Positions 1-12,290 of a DNA stretch of 64,000 nucleotides are shown here, one piece after another (the stretch's first letter is position 1; each line of letters starts with the position of its first letter). The position numbers and the translations under genes were made by a program. The stretch is from NCBI RefSeq assembly GCF_036898095.1, contig NC_090729.1, positions 149,773,859 to 149,837,858 on the forward strand. The letters run 5' to 3'. This DNA comes from Palaemon carinicauda (lineage: Eukaryota > Arthropoda > Malacostraca > Decapoda > Palaemonidae). Under the pieces are notes generated by a model. That model saw only the letters and a program-made list of their open reading frames with translations. It made no database searches and was not told where the DNA came from.

Positions 1-462
1 AATAAAATAATAATAATTAAAATTAGTATTAAAATTAAAATAATAATAATTAATATTAAACGTAAAATTGAAATAATAATAATAATTAATATTATAATCA
101 AATTTAAAATTTAAATAATAAAAATGATTAAAATTAAAATTGAAATTAAAATAATAATAATAATTTAAACTAAAATTAAAATTAAAATTATAATGATATT
201 TAAAATAAAAATTGGAATTATAATAAAGATAATAATTAAAATTAAATTTAAAATAATAGTACCAATTAAATTAAAATTTAAATTCAAAATAATAATAGTA
301 ATTAAAATTAAAATTAAAATGTAAATGATAATTATAATTAAAATTAAAATTAAAATTAAAATTAAATTAAAAAAAATAATAATAATAATTAATATTAAAC
401 GTAAAATTTAAATAATAATAATAATTAGAATTAAAATTGAAATATTAATAATAATTAAAATT

Positions 463-516
463 AAAATCAAATTTAAAATTAAAATCAAATTTAAAATTAA
501 AATCAAATTTAAAATG
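463..516 (+). repeat. 18-bp tandem triplication
   Basis: The unit AAAATCAAATTTAAAATT occurs at 463, 481 and 499; the third copy ends in G instead of T. It multiplies the ATCAAATTT landmark that normally occurs once between the ACGT and AGTACC boxes, which explains part of the long 260-bp spacing of this cassette. Confidence 0.9.
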
Positions 517-1084
517 AAAATAGTAAAAATAATTAAAATTAAAATTGAAATTAAAATGATAATAATAATTAAAATAAATATAAAAATTATAAAAATAATA
601 AGTTAAAATAATAATTTAAATTATCATAAAGATAATAATTAAATTAAAATTGAAATAATAGTACCAATTAAAATCAAAGTTAAAATTAAAATAATAATAA
701 TGATTAAAATTGAAAATAATAATAATGAAAATTAAAATTAAAATAATAAAATTAATGCAAATTAATATTAATATTGTAATAAAGATAAGTTAAAATTAAA
801 ATTAAAGTAATAATAATGATTAAAATTAAAACTAAAATAATAATTATAATTATAATAAAAATTAAAATTAAAATAATAATAAAACTTAAAATTAAAATTA
901 AAATTAAAATTAAAATTAAAATTAATAATTAAAATTAAAATTAAAGGTAAAATTGATATTGAAATAATATTAATTAAAATTGAAATTAAAATTGAAATAC
1001 TAAAAATTAAAATAAAAAATAAAAATAAAAAATAATAATAATTAAAATTACAAATAAAATAAAATGAAAATAATAATAATAATT

Positions 1085-1162
1085 AAACTTAAAATTATTA
1101 TTCAGATTAAAATAATAATAATAAATAAACTTAAAATTATTATTCAGATTAAAATAATAATC
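1085..1162 (+). repeat. 42-bp tandem duplication
   Basis: A unit beginning AAACTTAAAATTATTATTCA starts at 1085 and again at 1127, with the second copy identical for about 36 bases before diverging. Confidence 0.9.
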
Positions 1163-1648
1163 TAATTAAAAAAAATTAAAATTAAAAACAAAATTGAAAT
1201 AATAATTAAAATCAAAATTAGAATTAAGTCTATAATAATAATAATAATAATTCAAATTCAAATCAAATTTATAGTTGAAATAATGATAATAATTAGAATT
1301 ATTATTAAAATCAAAATAATAATAATAATTAAAATTGAAATTAAAATTGAAATAATAATTAAAATTAAAATTAAAATTAAAATTATAATAATAATTAATA
1401 TTTGATGTAAAATTGAAATAAAAATAATAATTAAAATTAAAATGGAAATAATAATAATAATAAAAATTAAAATCGAATTTAAAATAAAAATAATAAAAAT
1501 AATTGAAATTAAAATAAAAATAAAAATTAAATAATAATAATAATTAAAATTAAAATTGAAATTAAATAATAATAATAAATAAAATTAAAATCAAAATTAA
1601 AATTGAATTGATAATAATAATAATCAAATTTAAGATTCAAATTAAAAT

Positions 1649-1649
<1 letters not shown>

Positions 1650-1734
<85 letters not shown>
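1650..1734 (+). repeat. AAT microsatellite
   Basis: An uninterrupted AAT tract of about 28 triplets, directly after the X landmark. The expansion site differs from that in the other X blocks. Confidence 0.97.
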
Positions 1735-1736
<2 letters not shown>

Positions 1737-2321
1737 CTAAAATAATATTAATGATTTTAAATAAAATTAAAATTAAAATAATAATAATGATTAAAATTGA
1801 AATTAAAACAATAAAAAAAAATTATAATTCAAATTGAAATTAAAATAATAATAATAAATAAAATTAAAATTAAAATAATGATAATAATTAAAATTCAAAT
1901 TAAAGTTAAAATTAATATTAAAATAATAATAAATAAATTTAAAATTGAAATTGAAATAATATTAAAATTTAAAATTAAAATAAAAATAAAAATAATAATG
2001 ATAATAATAATTAAAATTAAAATTAAAATAAAATTAAAATAACAACATTAATAATAATTAAATTTAAAAATAAAAATAAAATTAGAATTAAAATAATAAT
2101 TTAATACAAAAAATTTTCAAAATTAAATTTAAAATTGAAATAATAATTAAAATTAGAATTAAAATTAAATATATAATAATATCAATAATAATATTCAAAA
2201 TTAAAATTAAAATCATGATTAAAATAATAATAATAATTAAAATTAATATTAAAATCAAAATAATAATAATAATTAAAATTGAAATTAAAATTTGAATAAT
2301 AATAATTAAAATTAAAATTAA

Positions 2322-2360
<39 letters not shown>
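2322..2360 (+). repeat. Short AAT microsatellite upstream of an ACGT box
   Basis: About 13 AAT triplets directly preceding CAATATTAAACG. Most other cassettes have only two to four triplets here. Confidence 0.93.
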
Positions 2361-2739
2361 CAATATTAAACGTAAATTTGAAATAATGATAATTAAAATT
2401 AAAATTAAAATAATAATAATAATTAAAATTAAAATCAAATTTAAAATAAAAATAATGAAAATAATTAAAATTAAAATTAAAATTAAAATAACAATAATAA
2501 TAATTAAGATTAAAAATAAAATTAAAATAATAATGATAATTAAAATAGACATTAAAATTATAATAAAGATAATAATTAAAATTAAAATTAAAATGATAGT
2601 ACCAATGAAAATGAAAATGAAAAAGAAAATAATAATAATGATTAAAATTAAAATTAAAATGAAAATAATAATAATTAAAATTAATATTAGCATAATAAAA
2701 TTAATGAAAATTAGAATTGATATCTAAATAATGATAGTT

Positions 2740-5700
2740 AAATTTAAAATTACAGTAATAGTAATGATTAAAATTTAAACTAGAATAATAATAATAATTA
2801 TAATTTAAATTAAATTAAAAAAAATAATAATAATTAAAATTGAAACCAAAATTAAAATAATGATAATAATTAATATTAAAGTTAAAATAAAATTTTAATA
2901 ATAATAATAAATAAGATTAAAATTGAAATAAAACTAAAATGAAATTTCAATTTAAAAGAAATTAAAATTGAAATTAAAATTTAAAAAATAATTAAAATTA
3001 TAATTAAAATCAAATCTATAATAATAATAATAATAATTCAAATTGAAATCAAAATCATAATTAAAATAATAATAATAATGAAAAATATTATTAAAATCAA
3101 AATAATAACAATTAAAATAAAAAAAATAATTAAAATTGAAATTGAAATTTAAATTATAATAATAATTAGTATTAAACGTAAAATTGAAATAATAATTATT
3201 AAAATCAAATTATAAATAATAATAATAATAAAAATTAAAATCAAATTTAAAATTAGAATAAAAATAATTAAAAATAAAATTGAAAATGAAAGGATAATAA
3301 TAATTAAAATTAAAATTCAAATTATAATAAAGATAATAATCAAATTAAGATTAAAATAATAGTACCAATTAAAATAAAAATAAAAATAAAAATAATAATA
3401 ATGATTAAAATTAAAATTAAAATGAGAAATAATCATAATTAAAATTAAAATTAGAATAATAAAATTAATGGAAATTAAAACTAGTATTGTAATAATGATA
3501 AGGTAAAATTGAAATTAAAATAATAATAATAGTTGAAATTAAAATTAAAATTAAAATAATAATAATGATTAGAATTAAAATTAAAACTAATATAATAATT
3601 ACTATAATTAAGATAAAAATAAAAATAATAATACTAATTAAAATAAAAATTAAAATAATTATAATAATTAAGATTAAAATTACAGTTAAAATTAATATAA
3701 AAATTATAATAATTAAAATTGAAATTGAAATTGAAATATTAAAAAAAAATAAAGATAAAAATAAAAATAATAATAAATAAAATTAAAATTTAAATGAAAT
3801 TAAAATAATAATGATAATTAAAATTAAAAATGATATTTAAAATAATAATTTAATTCAAAAAAATTTTAAATTAAAATTAGAATTAAAATTATTAAAATTA
3901 GAATTGAAATCAAATGTATAATAATAATATTAATTCAAATTAAAATTGAAATTATAATTTAAATAAATTAATATTAAAATCAATATAATAATAATAATAA
4001 TTAAAATTGAAATTAAAAATAAAATAATAATAATCAAAATTAGTATTAAAATTAAAATAATAATAATTATTATTAAACGTAAAATGGAAATAATAATAAT
4101 AATTAAAATTAAAATTGAAATAATGATAATAATTAGAATTAATATCAAATTTAGAATGAAAATAATAAAAATGATTAAAATTAAAATTGGAATTCAAATA
4201 ATGATAATAAATAAAATTAAAATTAAACTTGAAATTATAATGATATTTAAAATAAAAATTAAAATTATAATAAAGATAATAATTGAATTTTAAATTAAAA
4301 TAATAGTACAAATTAAATTCAAAATTAAATTCAAAATAATAATAGTAATCAAAATTATAATTAAAATGTAAATAATAATCATAATTAAAATTAAAATTAA
4401 TATTGAAATTAAAATAATAATAATAATTAATATTAAACGTAAAATTTATATAATAATAATAATTAGAATTAAAATTGAAATAATAATAATAAATAAAATT
4501 AAAATAAAATTTAGAATTAAAATAATAAAAATAAATAAAATTAAAATTGAAATTGAAATGATAATAATAATTAAAATAAAAATAAAAGTTTAAATAATAA
4601 TAATAATTAGAATAAAAATTCAAATCATAATAAAGATAATAATTGAATTAAAATTAAAATAATAGTACCAATTAAAATAAATATTAAAATTAAGATAATG
4701 ATAATGATTAAAATTAAATTAAAATTGAAAATAATAATAATGAAAATTAAAATTAAAATAATGAAATTAATGCAAATTAATATTAATAGTGTAATAATGA
4801 TAAGTTAAAATTAAAATTAAAGTAATAATAATTATTAAAATTAAAACTAAAACAAGAATATAAATTATAATAAAAATTAAAATTAAAATAATAATAATAA
4901 TTAAAATTAAAATTAAAATTGAGATAATGATAATAATTAAAATAAAAATTAAAGTTAAATTAATATTAAAATAATAATAATTAAAATTGAAATTGAAATT
5001 GAAATATTAAAAATTAAAATAAAAATTAAAATAAAAATAAAAATTAAAAATTGAAATAAAATAAAAATTGAAATAAAATGAAAATAATAATAATAATTAA
5101 AATTAAAATTGATATTAATATTAAAATGACAAATTAATTAAAAAAAATTGAAATTAAAATTGAAATTGAAATTATAATTAAAATTATAATTAAAATTAAA
5201 TCTATAATGATAATAATAATAATAATAATTCAAATTAAAATAAAAATTATAATTAAAATAATAATAATAATTAAAATTATTATTAAAATCAAAATAATAA
5301 TAATTAAAATTGAGATTAAAATTAAAATTTAAATTATAATAATAATTATTATTAAACGTAAAATTTAAATAACAATAATAATTAAAATTAAAATTGAAAT
5401 AATAATAATAATAAAAATTAAAATCAAATTTAAAATTAAAATAATAAAATTAATGAAAATTAAAATAATAAAATTAATGAAAATTAAAATTAATATTGTG
5501 ATAATGATAAGTTAAAATCAAAATAATAATAATGATTAAAATTAAATCTAAAATAATAATGATAATTATAATTGAAATAAAAATAAAAATAATAATAATA
5601 ATCAAAATTAAAATTGAAATTAAAATAATGATAATAATTACAATTAAAATTAAAGTTAAAATTAATGTTAAAATTAAAATAATTAAAATTGAAATTAAAA

Positions 5701-7400
5701 TTGAGATATTAAAAATAAAAATAAAAATAAAAATTAAAATATTAATAATTGAAATTAAAATAAAAAAAAGTAAAACAATAATAATAATAATTAAAATTAA
5801 AATTAAAATTAAAATTAGAATAATAATTTAATTAAAAAAATTTAAATTAAAATTAAAATGATAATTGAAATTTGAATTAAAATTAAATCTATAATAATAA
5901 TAATAATTCAAATTGAAATTAAAATTATAATTAGAATAATAATAATAATTAAAATTAATATTAATATCAAAATAATAATAATAATTAAAATGGAATTTAA
6001 AATTAAAATAATAATAATTAACATTAATATTAGAATTAAAATAGTAATGATAATAATAATCAATATTAAACGTAAAATTGAAATAATAATAACAATTAAA
6101 ATTAAAATTGAAATAATAATATTAATTAAAATTAAAATCAAATTTAAAATTAAAATAATAAAAATAGTTAAAATTGAAATTGAAATTAAAATTATAATAA
6201 TAATTAAAATATATATTGAAATTAAAATAATAATGATAAAATAAAAATTTGATTTATAATAAAGATAATAATTAAAATTGAAATTAAAATAATAGTACCA
6301 ATTAAAATCAAAATTGAAAGTAAAATAATGATAATGATTGAAATTAAAATTGAAATTAAAATTAAAATAATAATTTAATTAAAAAAATTTGAAATTAAAA
6401 TTAAAGTTAAAAGGATAATTAAAATTAGAATTGAAATTAAATCTATAATAATAATGATAATACAAATTTGAATTAAAATTATAGTTGAAATAATAATAAT
6501 AAATTAATATTAAAATCAAAATAATAATAATAATTAAAATTGAAATTAAAATTGAAATAATAATAATTAAAATTAGGATTAAAATTAAAATAATAATAAT
6601 TAATATTAAACGTAAAATTAAAATAATAATAATAATTAAAAATTAAAATTGAAATAATAATAATAATCAGAATTAAAATCAAATTTGAAATTGGAATAAT
6701 AGAAATAATTAAGATAAGAATTGAAATTAAAATAATGATAATAATTAAAATTAAAATTAAAATTAAAATTATAATGATATTCAAAATAAAAATTAAAATT
6801 ATAATGAAGATAATAATTAAAATCAAAATCCAAATAATAGTACCAATTAAATTCAAAATTAAATTTAAAATAATAATAGTAATTAAAATTAAAATGAAAA
6901 TGTAAATGATAATAATAATTAAAATTAAAATTAAAATTAAAATTGAAATAATAATAATAATTAATATTGAAATTGAAATTAAAATAATTATAATTAAAGT
7001 TAGTATTAAAAAAAATAAAAATAATTAATATTAAACGTAAAATTGAAATAATATTATTAATTAGAATTAAAATTTAAATAATAATAATAATTAAAATTAA
7101 AATCCAATTTAAAATTTGGATAATGAAAATAATTAAAATTAAAATTGAAATTAAAATAATGATTATAATTAAAATTAAAATCAAAATTAAAATTATAATG
7201 ATATTTAAAATAAAAATAAAATTATAATAAAGATAATAATTTAAATTAAAATCAAAATAATAGTAACAATTAAAATCAAAATTAAATTCAAAATAATAAT
7301 AGTAATTAAAAGTAAAATTAAAATGTAAATGATAATTATAATTAACATAAAATAAGAATTAAAATTGAAATAATAATAGTTAAAAATTAATAATAATAGT
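2740..7400 (+). repeat. Run of cassette units, diverged left flank
   Basis: ACGT/AGTACC pairs occur at 3177/3361 (184 bp), 4078/4305 (box reads AGTACA), 4438/4664, 6071/6294 (exactly 223), 6611/6839 and 7036/7262 (box reads AGTAAC). The ACGT box at 5357 has no AGTACC partner because the cassette is deleted just after its ATCAAATTT landmark. The last two cassettes are of the type followed by AATAATAGTAATTAAAATT and TGAAAATGTAAATGATA-like text, which elsewhere precedes a Q block. No gene is seen. Confidence 0.8.
5435..5482 (+). repeat. 24-bp tandem duplication at a cassette deletion
   Basis: The segment ATAATAAAATTAATGAAAAT recurs at an offset of 24 bp. It lies exactly where the cassette that began with the ACGT box at 5357 jumps to the AATATTGT landmark normally found after the AGTACC box. 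The AGTACC part is therefore missing from this unit. Confidence 0.85.
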
Positions 7401-7519
7401 TAAAAATTAATAATAATATTAAAATAATAATATTAAATAAAATTAAAATGAAAATTTAAATAATAATAATAACTAAAGTTAAAATTCAATTAAAAACAAT
7501 GATAATAATTACAATTGAA

Positions 7520-7677
7520 ATTAAAATAATAATAATAATTAAAATTAAATTTAGAATTATAATTAAAATAAAAATAAAAATAATTAGAATTAATATTAAA
7601 ATAATAATAATAATTAAAATTAAATTTAGAATTATAATTAAAATAAAAATAAAAATAATTAGAATTAATATTAAAAT
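7520..7677 (+). repeat. 75-bp tandem duplication
   Basis: TAAATTTAGAATTATAATT begins at 7546 and again at 7621. Flanking text matches on both sides for a full 75-bp unit, with no difference seen between the two copies. The Q blocks at 9.9 and 20.4 kb have one copy. Confidence 0.92.
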
Positions 7678-7946
7678 GGATAAGATAGTAATTAAAATCA
7701 AAATTAAAATTAAAACGATAATTAAAATTAAAATTAAGATTGAAATTACAATAAAAATAATAATGATAATAATTAAAATTAGAATTAAAATTTGAATTGA
7801 AATAATAGTTACAATTACAATTACAATTGAAATTAAGATTAAAATATTAATTGAAATAAAAATTAAAATTAAAATTATAATAATAATAATTAAAATTTAA
7901 GTTAAAATTTAAATCAAAATAATAATAATAATCAAAATTAAAATTA

Positions 7947-7978
7947 AACTTAAAATAATAATAATAATAATTTAAGTT
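7947..7978 (+). other. Inverted repeat, T-A version
   Basis: Arms AACTTAAA (7947-7954) and TTTAAGTT (7971-7978) are perfectly complementary over 8 bp around a 16-base AAT loop. The same position in later Q blocks carries AACCTAAA/TTTAGGTT. It could form a DNA cruciform or an RNA stem. No poly-T tail follows, so it is not a Rho-independent terminator. Confidence 0.8.
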
Positions 7979-8539
7979 AAAAAATAAATTAAAATAATGA
8001 TAATTATTAAAATTAAAATTAAAATCAAAATAATAATAATAATTAATATTAAAATTACAATAAAATTAATAGTAATAATCAAAATTAGAATTAACTCAAA
8101 ATTAAAATAATATTAATAATCAAAATCAAAATTGAAATTAAAACAATAATAATGATTAAAATTAGAATTAAAATTAAAATAATAATAATAATCGAAGTTG
8201 ATATTAAAATTAAAATAATAGTAATAATTAAAATTAAAATTGAATAATAATAATGATTAAAATTAAAATTGAAATTAGAATAATGATAATAATAATAATG
8301 AAAATTGAAGTTAGAATAATAATAATAATTGAAATTAAAATGAAAATAAGAATAATAATAATAATTAAAATTAAAATTAATATTAAAATAAATATAATAA
8401 TTAAAATTGGAATTAAAATTTAAATAATAGTAATAATTAAAATTCAAATTCAAATTTAAATAAACAAAAAAAAATTATAATTGAAATTAAAATTAAAGTA
8501 ATATTAATTGAAATTGAAATTAATATTAGAATAATAAAA

Positions 8540-8580
8540 AAAATCAAAATTAAATTTAAAATTGAAATAATAATAACAAT
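8540..8580. other. Chimeric junction, Q block into cassette interior
   Basis: Left of this point the text follows Q blocks (compare 10990-11045). Right of it the text follows the stretch just after an ACGT box, with AACAATTAAAATT and then AATATTAATTAAAATT. The shared AAATTTAAAATTGAAAT-like sequence gives microhomology at the switch. The result is a cassette with an AGTACC box at 8778 but no ACGT box. Confidence 0.7.
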
Positions 8581-9860
8581 TAAAATTAAAATAGAAATAA
8601 TAATATTAATTAAAATTAAAATCAAATTTAAAATTAAAATAATAAATAAAGTTAAAATTGAAATTGAAATTAAAATGATAATAATAATTAAAATTAATCT
8701 TGAAATTAAAATAATAATGATAAAATAAAAATTTGATTTAAAATAAAGATAATAATTAAAATTAAAATTAAAATAATAGTACCAATTAAAATCAAAATTA
8801 AAAGTAAAATAATGATAATGATTGAAATTAAAATTAAAATTAAAATTAAAATAATAATTTAATTAAAAATATTTGAAATTAAAATTAAAATTAAAATGAT
8901 AATTAAAATTAGAATTGAAATTAAATCTATAATAATAATGATAATTCAAATTTGAATTAAAATTATAATTGAAATAATAATAATAAATTAATATTAAAAT
9001 CAAAATAATAATTAAAATTTAAATTAAAATTAAAATAATAATAATCAAAATTAGGATTAAAATTAAAATAATAATAATTAATATTAAACATAAAATTAAA
9101 ATAATAATAATTAAAATTAAAATTGAAATAATAATAATAATCAGAATTGAAATCAAATTTGAAATTGAAATAATAGAAATAATTAAAATAAAAATTGAAA
9201 TTGAAATAATAATAATGATTAAAATTAAAATTGAAATTAAAATTATAATGATATTCAAAATAAAAATTAAAATTATAATAAAGATAATAATCAAAATCAA
9301 AATCAAAATAATAGTATCAATTAAATTCAAAATTAAATTTAAAATAATAATAGTAATTAAAACTAAAATGAAAATGTAAATGATAATAATAATTAAAATT
9401 ATAATTAAAATTGAAATTGAAATGATAATAATAATTAAAATTGAAATTAAAATTAAAATAATTATAATTAAAGTTAGTATTAAAATAAAAATAGAAATAA
9501 TTAATATTAAACATAAAATTGAAATAATATTATTAATTGGAATTATAATTGAAATAATAATAATAATTAAAATTAAAATCCAATTCAAAATTAAGATAAT
9601 AAAAATAATTAAAATTAAAATTGAAATTAAAATAATGATAATAATTAGAATTAAAATCAAAATTAAAATTTTAATTTTTAAAATAAAAAAAATTATAATA
9701 AAGATAATAATTTAAATAAAAATCAAAATAATAGTACCAATTAAATTCAAAATTAAATTCAAAATAATAATAGTAATTAAAATTAAAATTAAAATGTAAA
9801 TGATAATTATAATTAACATAAAATAAGAATTAAAATTGAAATATTAATAATAATTAAAAT
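8560..9860 (+). repeat. Three cassettes with decayed boxes
   Basis: AGTACC occurs at 8778 and 9733, and as AGTATC at 9313. The two complete cassettes carry ACAT in place of ACGT at 9089 and 9512, yet keep 224 and 221 bp to the second box. Both are followed by the AATAATAGTAATTAAAA text typical of cassettes near a Q block. Confidence 0.8.
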
Positions 9861-11367
9861 TAATAATAATATTAAAATAATAATATTAAATAAAATTAAA
9901 ATGAAAATTTAAATGATAATATTAATTAAAATTAAAATTCAATTAAAAACAGTGATAATAATTACAATTGAAATTAGAATGATAATAATAATTAAAATTA
10001 AATTTAGAATTATAATTAAAATTAAAATAATAACAATTAGAATTAATATTAAAATTAATAAAATAATAATTATAATTAAAACGATAATTGAAACTAAAAT
10101 TAAGATTAAAATAACAATAAAAATAATAATGATAATAATTAAAAATTAGAATTAAAATTTGAATTGAAATAATAATTACAATTACAATTACAATTGAAAT
10201 TAAGATTAAAATATTAATTGAAATAAAAATTAAAATTAGAATTAAAATAATAATAATTAAAATTAAAGTTAAAATTAAAATCAAAATAATAATGATAATC
10301 AAAATTAAAATTAAACTTAAAATAAGAATAATAATAATTTAAGTTAAAATATAAATCAAAATAATAATAATTATTAGAATTGAAATTAAAATCAAAATAA
10401 TAATAATAATTAATATTAAAATTACAATAAAAATAATAGTAACAATTAAAATTTGAAATAGTATTAAAATTAAGATAAGAGTAATAATCAAAATTAAAAT
10501 AACTCAAAATTAAAATAATATTAATAATCAAAATCAAAATTAAAATTGAAACAATAATAATGATTAAAATTAGAATTGAAATTAGAATAACAATAATAAT
10601 TGAAGTTGATATTAAAATTGAAATAATAATAATAATTAAAATTAAAATTAAGATTAAATAATAATAATGATTAAAATTAAAATTGAAATTAGAATAATGA
10701 TAATAATTATAATTAAAATTAAAATTAAATAATAATAATGATTAAAGTTAAAATTGAAATTAGAATAATGAAAATAATTATAATTAAAATTAAAGTTAGA
10801 ATAATAATAATAATTGAAATTAAAATAAAAATAAAAATAATAATAATAATTAAAATTAAAATTAATATTAAAATAAATATAATAATTAAAATTGAAATTA
10901 ATATTTAAATAATAGTAATAATTCATATTCAAATTCAAATTTAAATAAAAAAAATATATTTGAAATTAAAATTAAAGTAATATTAAATGAAATTGAAATT
11001 AATATTAGAATAATAAAAAAAATCAAAATTAAATTTAAAATCGAAATGATAATAATAATAGTTAAAATGAAGAATAAAATTAAAATAATAGTAATAATTA
11101 TAATTAAGATTAAAATTAGAAGAATAATAATAATTGAAATTAAAATCATAATTAAAATTGAAATAATATTTGAAATTAAAATCAAAACTGATATTGAAAT
11201 AATAATAATACTTAAAATTGTAATTAAAAAAAATAATATTAATAATTAAAATTAAAATTAGAATTGAAAAAAAAAATTAGAATTAAAATCAAAATCAAAA
11301 TAATACTAATAATTGAAATTAGGATTATGAATAAAATTAAAATAATTATTTAATTGAAATTAAAAGT
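9860..11367 (+). repeat. Q block, full length
   Basis: This block starts with ATAATATTAAATAAAATT, contains the inverted repeat at 10314-10345, and continues through AAGTAATATTAAATG and TAGTTAAAATGAAGAATAAA to a variant of the Q end near 11.3 kb. No AGTACC box is present. Several stretches have GATTGAAGTTGATATT-like text shared with the Q block at 7.4 kb. No gene is seen. Confidence 0.8.
10314..10345 (+). other. Inverted repeat, T-A version
   Basis: Arms AACTTAAA (10314-10321) and TTTAAGTT (10338-10345) match perfectly with a 16-base loop. Arm sequence and loop length are the same as at 7947-7978. Confidence 0.8.
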
Positions 11368-11981
11368 GGAATTGAAATTAAAATTAAAATAATAACAATA
11401 ATTAAAATTAAAATTAAAATTGAAAAAAAAATAATAATAATAATTAAAATTAAAATTAAAATTAGGTGATAATAATAAATAAAATTAGAATTAAAATTAA
11501 AATTGAATTAATAATAATAATAATTAAATTTAAGATTCAAATTAAAATTAAAATAATAATAATAATAATAATTGACATTAAAATTAAAACTAAAAAAATA
11601 ATAATGATTTTAATAAAAATGAAAATGAAAATGATAATAGTAATTAAAATTAAAATTAAAATACTAAAATTAATAAAAATTGAAATTAATATTTGAATAA
11701 TGATAGGAGTTAAAATTAAAATTAAAATATTAATAATGATTAAGATTAAAATAAAAATAATTATAAAAATTATAATTAAAATTGAAATTAAAATAATAAT
11801 AATATTTAAATTAAAATTAAAATAAGGATAATAATTAAAATTGAAATTAAAGTTAAAATTAATATTAAAATAATAATAATTAAAATTGAAATTAAAATTG
11901 AAATAATATTAAAAATTAAAATTAAAATAAAAATAAAAATGATAATAATAAGTATTGAAATTGAAATCAAAATAAAATTAA

Positions 11982-12059
<78 letters not shown>

Positions 12060-12290
12060 TAAATTTAAAAATGAAATTAAAATTAAAATAATAATTGAAT
12101 TCAGAAAAATATTTAAATTAAAACTAAAATTGAATCAATAATAATAATAATAATTAAAAGTAAAATTAAAATTATAATTAAAATAATAATAATAATTAAA
12201 ATTAATATTGATATCAAAATAATAATAATAATTAGAATTTAAATTAGAATTAGAATAATGATAATTAAAATTACAATTAAAATAATAATA
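11368..12290 (+). repeat. X block, HOR copy 1, first
   Basis: Starts at GGAATTGAAATT, then ATTAGGTGATAATAATAAAT (from 11461), the TTTAAGATTCAAATT landmark near 11529 and a long AAT tract. It pairs with 40260-41190 at an offset of about 28.89 kb. No AGTACC box or gene is present. Confidence 0.8.
11982..12059 (+). repeat. AAT microsatellite
   Basis: About 26 uninterrupted triplets. The orthologous tract in HOR copy 2 (40870-40960) is longer by about four triplets. Confidence 0.97.

Larger units (their letters stand above)
1..1600 (+). repeat. Diverged cassette units, left edge of window
   Basis: Two cassettes are visible: ACGT at 61 with AGTACC at 258, and ACGT at 400 with AGTACC at 660. Their spacings, 197 and 260 bp, depart from the 223 bp norm, so these copies have suffered indels. 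A downstream landmark containing TTAATGCAAATT lies near 750-795, and a degenerate ACGT box reading TTGATGTAAAATTG lies near 1400. From about 800 to 1600 only linker text is present. No gene is seen. Confidence 0.75.
1600..2740 (+). repeat. X block with one cassette (left flank)
   Basis: The block opens with the X landmark TTTAAGATTCAAATT near 1629 and carries two AAT tracts. It ends in a cassette with ACGT at 2371 and AGTACC at 2598 (227 bp). It resembles the X blocks at 11.4, 14.1, 31.4, 40.3, 42.9 and 59.6 kb, but its large AAT expansion sits directly after the landmark instead of about 450-550 bp downstream as in those copies. Confidence 0.75.
7400..8560 (+). repeat. Q block, 3'-truncated
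   Basis: The block lacks AGTACC boxes and carries the Q landmarks in order: ATAATATTAAATAAAATT, CAATTAAAAACAATGATAAT, the inverted repeat at 7947-7978 and the AAATAAACAAAA stretch near 8460. It ends abruptly near 8560, where the sequence changes to the interior of a cassette. Full Q blocks (9.86-11.37 and 30.0-31.4 kb) continue instead with TAGTTAAAATGAAGAATAAA. Confidence 0.75.

Noticed and set aside
2088..2693. 201-codon Ile/Leu-rich open frame that resembles a membrane protein
   Set aside because: The hydrophobicity is a direct reading of TAT/AAT/ATT words. The same frame type appears in dozens of places and breaks at unit junctions.
3952..4623. 223-codon open frame on the - strand, the longest in the window
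   Set aside because: It is Asn/Phe/Tyr monotony from AAAATT and AAT words, with overlapping open frames on the other strand and no domain, signal or start context.
7947..7978. Rho-independent terminator
   Set aside because: The stem is A/T-rich with a long loop, no poly-T run follows, and there is no upstream gene.
11982..12059. CRISPR array or minisatellite with spacers
   Set aside because: A pure AAT triplet tract without spacers. Repeats elsewhere lack regular unique spacers, and no cas genes are present.
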